In this document: piece by piece, positions 60,489 through 64,000 of the stretch
How the letters are laid out: every line of letters begins with the position of its first letter
Numbering within the stretch: the first letter of the stretch is position 1
Assembly (NCBI GenBank): GCA_902775895.1
Contig: CACYNO010000005.1
Span: forward strand, 36,922 to 100,921
Reading direction: 5' to 3'
Origin: an uncultured Lachnospiraceae bacterium
GTDB taxonomy: Bacteria > Bacillota > Clostridia > Lachnospirales > Lachnospiraceae
DNA length: 64,000 bases
Program-made: the position numbers and the translations under genes
Notes under the pieces: model-generated
Databases searched by the model: none
The model's input: the letters and a program-made list of their open reading frames with translations, nothing else
Told to the model about the DNA's origin: nothing

Positions 60489-62411
60489 ATGGCAAATCTA
60501 TTTGACAAGGTGCTGGAAGTCTTAAAAGAAGACCAGAGGTTCTTTGCAGAGGACGGGACGTTCCTCCGAAATGCTGTGTATGAAGCGGCGATGCAGATGG
60601 ATGCCGAGCTTATTCGTATGCTCCTGTCAAACAAAGAGACGAAGGAACGATTCTTCCAAGATATCGATGGCACGATGGTGTTCGACAAGGTGGGATTCGG
60701 ATGGGTAATTAACAATCGTCAGTTCCTGCCGGACAGCTATACGCGCTTCAAGAACAAGATCGGGCTTGCTGATGAGACCGGCGAGTTGATTTCAGGCACA
60801 GGTAAAGTTGAGCTCGTTTTTCCTTATAAGGACTGCGTACTTGAGGGCGGCCAGACAAGGGAGGATCAGAAACGTCAGGAAATATTTTATAACGAACTTT
60901 TAGCAACAGATGAGATAGATAGACTCTTGTTTCCCAAAGTGCTTACAAATGCCGTGTTATATGACGTAGATGGGGAACATGTTGTAAAAGAGATAAAAGA
61001 AGATGACAACCTGATTTTAAGAGGAAATAACCTTTTTGCTTTAGCTACACTTTTGAAGAAGTATGAGGGCTCTGTAAAATGCATCTATATTGATCCTCCA
61101 TACTATTTTCGTCATACAAGCGCAACCGATACATTTAAGTACAACTCAAATTTCCAGTTATCTACATGGCTTGTTTTTATGAAAAATAGACTTGAAATAG
61201 CAAAGAAAATGCTTTGTAAAGGTGGGACAATCTGGATCAATATAAGCGAAGATGGGATGCACTACCTTAAGGTTATGGCTGATGAAATCTTTGGTGCAGA
61301 TCACTTTGTAGGGACCGTTCCCCGTCGCACCAGAAGCGGGAAATCGGATGTTCCGTTTAATTTCTCCCAGGATTTTGATTGGTTATTGGTTTATACAAAT
61401 GTTCCGGATAGTCAGGATGTAATTGGACGATCAGTAGAACGTCAGTATTATGAAACAGATGATTATCCTGGAAGGCCGTGGAGACTGGCTGATTTGACCA
61501 AACAAACAACAGCAAAGGAACGTCCTAATTCATATTTTACGATGATCGATCCCAAAACTGGAAAGGGATATCCGGCAAGTGAAAAAAGAACTTGGGCTGT
61601 TACTAGAGAGACTTTCGATTATTATTATAATCAGGGAGCAATAGTTTTTCCGGATGACTATGATTTTTTGAACATTACTAAGCCATATTCACGTAAATTT
61701 AAGGAAGACGATGATAGGAGCGGTAAATTAAGCGCAGTAATATCCGATTTCCAGATGCAGGCTTTTTTACATGATGTGTTAAACGGTTCAAAAAATGCAG
61801 ATGGTAATACCCAGATTGATGAACTATTTGGAAGGGATGAATTTGATTATGCTAAGCCTGAAAATTTAATAAAGGCTATATTGGATGTGGCTTCATCTGA
61901 AACCGATATAGTAATGGATTTTTTCCTTGGCTCAGGCACCACTGCGGCGGTAGCACACAAGATGGGAAGAAGATATATTGGGATTGAACAACTTGATTAT
62001 ATTGAAACACTTGTGGTCGAAAGATTGAAGAAAGTTATTGATGGAGAGGGAGGAGGTATTTCTAATATAGTTAACTGGTCAGGTGGCGGTTCATTCGTTT
62101 ATTGCGAGCTTGCCAAGTTGAACCAGAACTTTGTAGACGAGATAGAAGCGGCTTCCGATGCTAAGACTTTGAAGGATATTTATTCTCGCATTGTCAAATC
62201 TGGATTTATCAGTTACAAAGTGGATCCGTCCATGATTAATGAGGCAGCTGACGATTTTGAAGAGTTGTCGCTTGATGACCAGAAGCGATTCCTTATGGAG
62301 ATTCTTGACAAAAATCTCCTCTACGTGAACTACTGCGACATTGACGATGAGGAGTTCGGTATTTCCGAAAAAGACAAGGCTTTCACAAGAAGCTTTTACA
62401 GGGAGGGTTAA
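60489..62411 (+). CDS. mod: Type III restriction-modification DNA methyltransferase (Mod)
   Basis: 640 residues. The catalytic motif IV DPPYYF is at about 202-207 and the S-adenosylmethionine motif FLGSGTT at about 478, the beta order of N6-adenine or N4-cytosine methylases. The target-recognition region lies between them, with a more AT-rich base composition than its ends, a common sign of exchange of specificity domains. The ATG at 60489 follows CAGAAGGAGAAAACTGAT. The restriction subunit follows in five bases but is broken, so this methylase is probably left without its nuclease. Confidence 0.88.
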   Translation: MANLFDKVLEVLKEDQRFFAEDGTFLRNAVYEAAMQMDAELIRMLLSNKETKERFFQDIDGTMVFDKVGFGWVINNRQFLPDSYTRFKNKIGLADETGELISGTGKVELVFPYKDCVLEGGQTREDQKRQEIFYNELLATDEIDRLLFPKVLTNAVLYDVDGEHVVKEIKEDDNLILRGNNLFALATLLKKYEGSVKCIYIDPPYYFRHTSATDTFKYNSNFQLSTWLVFMKNRLEIAKKMLCKGGTIWINISEDGMHYLKVMADEIFGADHFVGTVPRRTRSGKSDVPFNFSQDFDWLLVYTNVPDSQDVIGRSVERQYYETDDYPGRPWRLADLTKQTTAKERPNSYFTMIDPKTGKGYPASEKRTWAVTRETFDYYYNQGAIVFPDDYDFLNITKPYSRKFKEDDDRSGKLSAVISDFQMQAFLHDVLNGSKNADGNTQIDELFGRDEFDYAKPENLIKAILDVASSETDIVMDFFLGSGTTAAVAHKMGRRYIGIEQLDYIETLVVERLKKVIDGEGGGISNIVNWSGGGSFVYCELAKLNQNFVDEIEAASDAKTLKDIYSRIVKSGFISYKVDPSMINEAADDFEELSLDDQKRFLMEILDKNLLYVNYCDIDDEEFGISEKDKAFTRSFYREG

Positions 62412-62415
62412 GCGC

Positions 62416-62997
62416 ATGGGATTCTTACATGAGGAACTTGATACCGTGCGCAAGATTGGGGCGAACGCAGAGCTTCCGGCCTACATCCCGGAGAATCTGA
62501 ACCCGAGTTTCGAGCTACGCCAGTATCAGAAAGAAGCATTTGAGAACTTCATCACATGCTTTGAAAACCCGAATCTGCGCCAGAAGCCGACGCAGGTACT
62601 GTTCCACATGGCCACCGGCAGCGGTAAGACGTTGATCATGGCGGGGCTGATGCTGTACCTTTACAAGCAGGGCTACCGCAACTTTCTCTTCTTCGTGAAC
62701 CTCTCGAACATCGTCGAGAAGACGAAGGAGAATTTCAAGAACCAGACATCGACGAAGTATCTATTCGCTGACGAGATCGTTCTCGATGGCGAGCGCATCG
62801 GCGTTCAGGAAGTCGAGAACTTCCAATACTCCGATCCGGACAAGATAAACATATGCTTCTCCACCACGCAGGGGCTCCACATGGATATGTGGACGGTCAA
62901 GGAAGGGGGAATGTCCTTCGATGACTTCGAGGGACAGAAGGTCGTGCTCATATCCGATGATTATGCAATAATAGGTCTAAGTCAGAGAGCCGCATAA
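62416..62997 (+). pseudogene. res: Type III restriction subunit (Res), truncated at motif II
   Basis: 193 residues instead of about 900. The Q motif region FELRQYQKEAFENF and Walker A MATGSGKT (about 65-72) are normal. The frame then reads KVVLISD, where the next residues should be EAHH of the DEAH box, but continues DYAIIGLSQRAA and stops. The change of sequence lies at about 62959-62961. The Walker B acidic pair, all later helicase motifs and the nuclease domain are missing, so it should be inactive. Confidence 0.85.
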
Positions 62998-63030
62998 ATA
63001 AAGGCTTTTCAGACTTAGTCCTATTTTTTT
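62971..63030 (+). terminator. Long-stem terminator just inside the mobile element
   Basis: ATAGGTCTAAGTC...AGCC (62971-62992) pairs with GGCT...GACTTAGTCCTAT (63003-63024), with a few mismatches, and seven T residues follow. It would block read-through from the host res promoter. Confidence 0.7.
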
Positions 63031-63212
63031 CGACCAACTGGAGGTACGGGATTGAGGACGGGCCCGAACAAAATCTAATACCTGTGCTTAAGGACAGCGG
63101 AGATTCCAGGTCTCCACGGACAAGCTGCCCTTGGAGAAGTGCGGTGAGAAATCGTAGAAGATAGGACTTTGGATTCGACTTTTGAGTTGAAACCGGAGTC
63201 CTTTCTTTTTCT
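63031..63212 (+). ncRNA. Untranslated unit with its own terminator (candidate sRNA or leader)
   Basis: About 180 bases with no protein gene. GGAGA/TCTCC near 63099-63115 and other stems precede a 16-bp imperfect stem (63164-63179 with 63186-63201) followed by TTTCTTTTTCT. Either a small RNA ends here or the leader of the SymE-parA operon is controlled by premature termination. Confidence 0.4.
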
Positions 63213-63295
63213 CAAAAATGGATCATGTGTATGCTCACTGCAAGTCAAATCTAAGGCAGGCAGGTTGCCTGACCGTCAGGAAAGGAGATTTTGAG

Positions 63296-63631
63296 ATGGC
63301 GTTTAAGAAGACAAGAAATATGAAGGTGTATGGCATGAGCGGATATCGTTACCGCAGCACTCCTACAATTCAGCTGAAGGGTGAATGGCTAAAGGAGATT
63401 GGCTTTGATATCGGAGATTACATTTCCATCACCTGTGAGAATGGCAGACTGGTGATCACACCGGATGCTGAGAGAGCAGCGCTGAAGGAGGCTGAGGATG
63501 CTTTCATGGAGAAGGAAACGAAGCTCCTGCAGAAAAGGTTTGAGGCAGAGAGGAAAAGGCTCCATGAACAGTTTGTTGCAGAATGCAAGGCTGAATATGC
63601 TGTGGTGGCTGAGCCGGGATTGGAGGTGTGA
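63296..63631 (+). CDS. SymE-like type I toxin family protein
   Basis: 111 residues. The first 65, with RNMKVYGMSGYRYRSTPTIQ and LKGEWLKEIGFDIGDYISITCENGRLVIT, fit the SymE/AbrB-like fold found in SymE-family proteins of mobile elements. The rest is a charged Glu/Lys/Arg helix. The ATG at 63296 follows AGGAAAGGAGATTTTGAG. In Escherichia coli SymE is an SOS-induced RNA-cleaving or nucleoid-acting toxin; whether these element-borne relatives are toxins is uncertain. Confidence 0.65.
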   Translation: MAFKKTRNMKVYGMSGYRYRSTPTIQLKGEWLKEIGFDIGDYISITCENGRLVITPDAERAALKEAEDAFMEKETKLLQKRFEAERKRLHEQFVAECKAEYAVVAEPGLEV

Positions 63632-63633
63632 GC

Positions 63634-64000
63634 ATGGGAAAGATATATATGATCGGTGCCATGAAAGGTGGCGTAGGAAAATCGGTGTCTGTGTTTAACC
63701 TTGCATATTCCCTTCAGAAACGTGGGAAGAAGGTTTTGGCAGTGGATTTTGATCCGCAGGCAAATCTCACCACCTGCTTCGGAGCAGAGGATGTGGATGT
63801 AGCAATCGGAGATTTGATGATGAGTGTGATCGAGGAAGAAGAGCTTCCGGCACGTGAAGAGTATATCTGGGAAAGGAATGGTGTTGATTTTATACCGGCA
63901 TCCATTCAACTGTCAGCGGTGGATGCAAAGCTCAGACTCGAAATGGGAACGGAAAAGATGTTGGCTTCCATATTGGAACCACTCAGAGAGGATTATGACT
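63634..64000 (+). CDS. parA: ParA-family ATPase, cut by the window edge
   Basis: The first 122 residues are visible. The deviant Walker A MKGGVGKSVSVFNLAYSL is near residue 10, AVDFDPQANLTTCFG near 37 is the switch I/Walker A-prime region, and DFIPASIQLSAVDAKLRLE follows. ParA/Soj proteins move or position DNA and are standard cargo of conjugative elements. It starts two bases after the SymE-like stop behind TGGAGGTGTGAGC, and continues past 64000. Confidence 0.88.
   Translation, partial: MGKIYMIGAMKGGVGKSVSVFNLAYSLQKRGKKVLAVDFDPQANLTTCFGAEDVDVAIGDLMMSVIEEEELPAREEYIWERNGVDFIPASIQLSAVDAKLRLEMGTEKMLASILEPLREDYD

Larger units (their letters stand above)
62959..64000. mobile_element. Left end of an integrated element, probably an ICE
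   Basis: The element appears to begin where the res gene breaks, within GATGAT. A strong terminator stands just inside, followed by a transcript-like unit, a SymE-like gene and a parA gene. That order is common at the ends of conjugative elements in Lachnospiraceae. No integrase or other end is visible; the element runs past the window. Confidence 0.65.

Noticed and set aside
63296-63631. Reading the SymE-like gene as a proven toxin
   Set aside because: Only the fold-like N-terminal block supports it; many element-borne relatives have unknown activity.

Overview
The window looks like a chromosomal segment of a Lachnospiraceae-type Clostridium relative (Bacillota). The basis is the S10-spc-alpha gene order, strong GGAGG ribosome binding sites, moderate GC, zinc-type S14, L36 and adenylate kinase, the truA-linked ECF transporter core, many lipoproteins, and a conjugative-element module at the right edge. 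No species can be named from sequence alone.

Layout. 1-4.8 kb: a nitroreductase, a candidate type I toxin-antitoxin locus, and a Fur/Zur regulator with a znuA-znuC-znuB zinc importer. 4.9-8.4 kb: a DUF1836 protein, then a secreted PepSY protein, an ECF sigma factor and a membrane RsgI-like/PepSY protein. 8.4-14.5 kb: tRNA-Trp, an iron-type alcohol dehydrogenase, a thioredoxin-like lipoprotein and several membrane proteins. 15.0-30.4 kb: a nearly unbroken S10-spc-alpha ribosomal superoperon with secY, adk, infA and rpoA. It lacks map, and L16 and L17 are unusually long. 30.5-33.8 kb: ecfA1-ecfA2-ecfT-truA. 34-48.9 kb: a lipoprotein beta-carbonic anhydrase, transporters, lgt, a FliB-like protein and a heterodimeric ABC exporter. 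49-54.2 kb: a Cthe_2159-like lipoprotein, DUF4956 and VTC-domain cluster divergent from a two-component system. 54.3-55.4 kb: six tRNAs behind a consensus promoter, followed by decayed copies of a tRNA-Lys 3' end. 55.4-59.6 kb: two esterases and an ABC exporter. 59.7-64 kb: a second toxin-antitoxin locus, then a type III restriction-modification locus whose res gene stops at its DEAD-box motif where a mobile element carrying SymE-like and ParA genes begins.

Most interesting patterns. (1) An identical bipartite promoter-like motif, GCAATAAAA-N10-ATGCGTTATA, lies 38-42 bases before both the PepSY/ECF-sigma operon and the distant carbonic-anhydrase lipoprotein. This suggests one ECF regulon with an RsgI-like membrane regulator. 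(2) Two toxin loci share one plan: a tiny hydrophobic peptide, an opposing promoter-terminator RNA over its 3' end, and a LexA-like box next to the -10. (3) A mobile element appears to have broken a type III restriction gene exactly at the helicase motif II codons. All functional statements are from reading the sequence; no database search was run.
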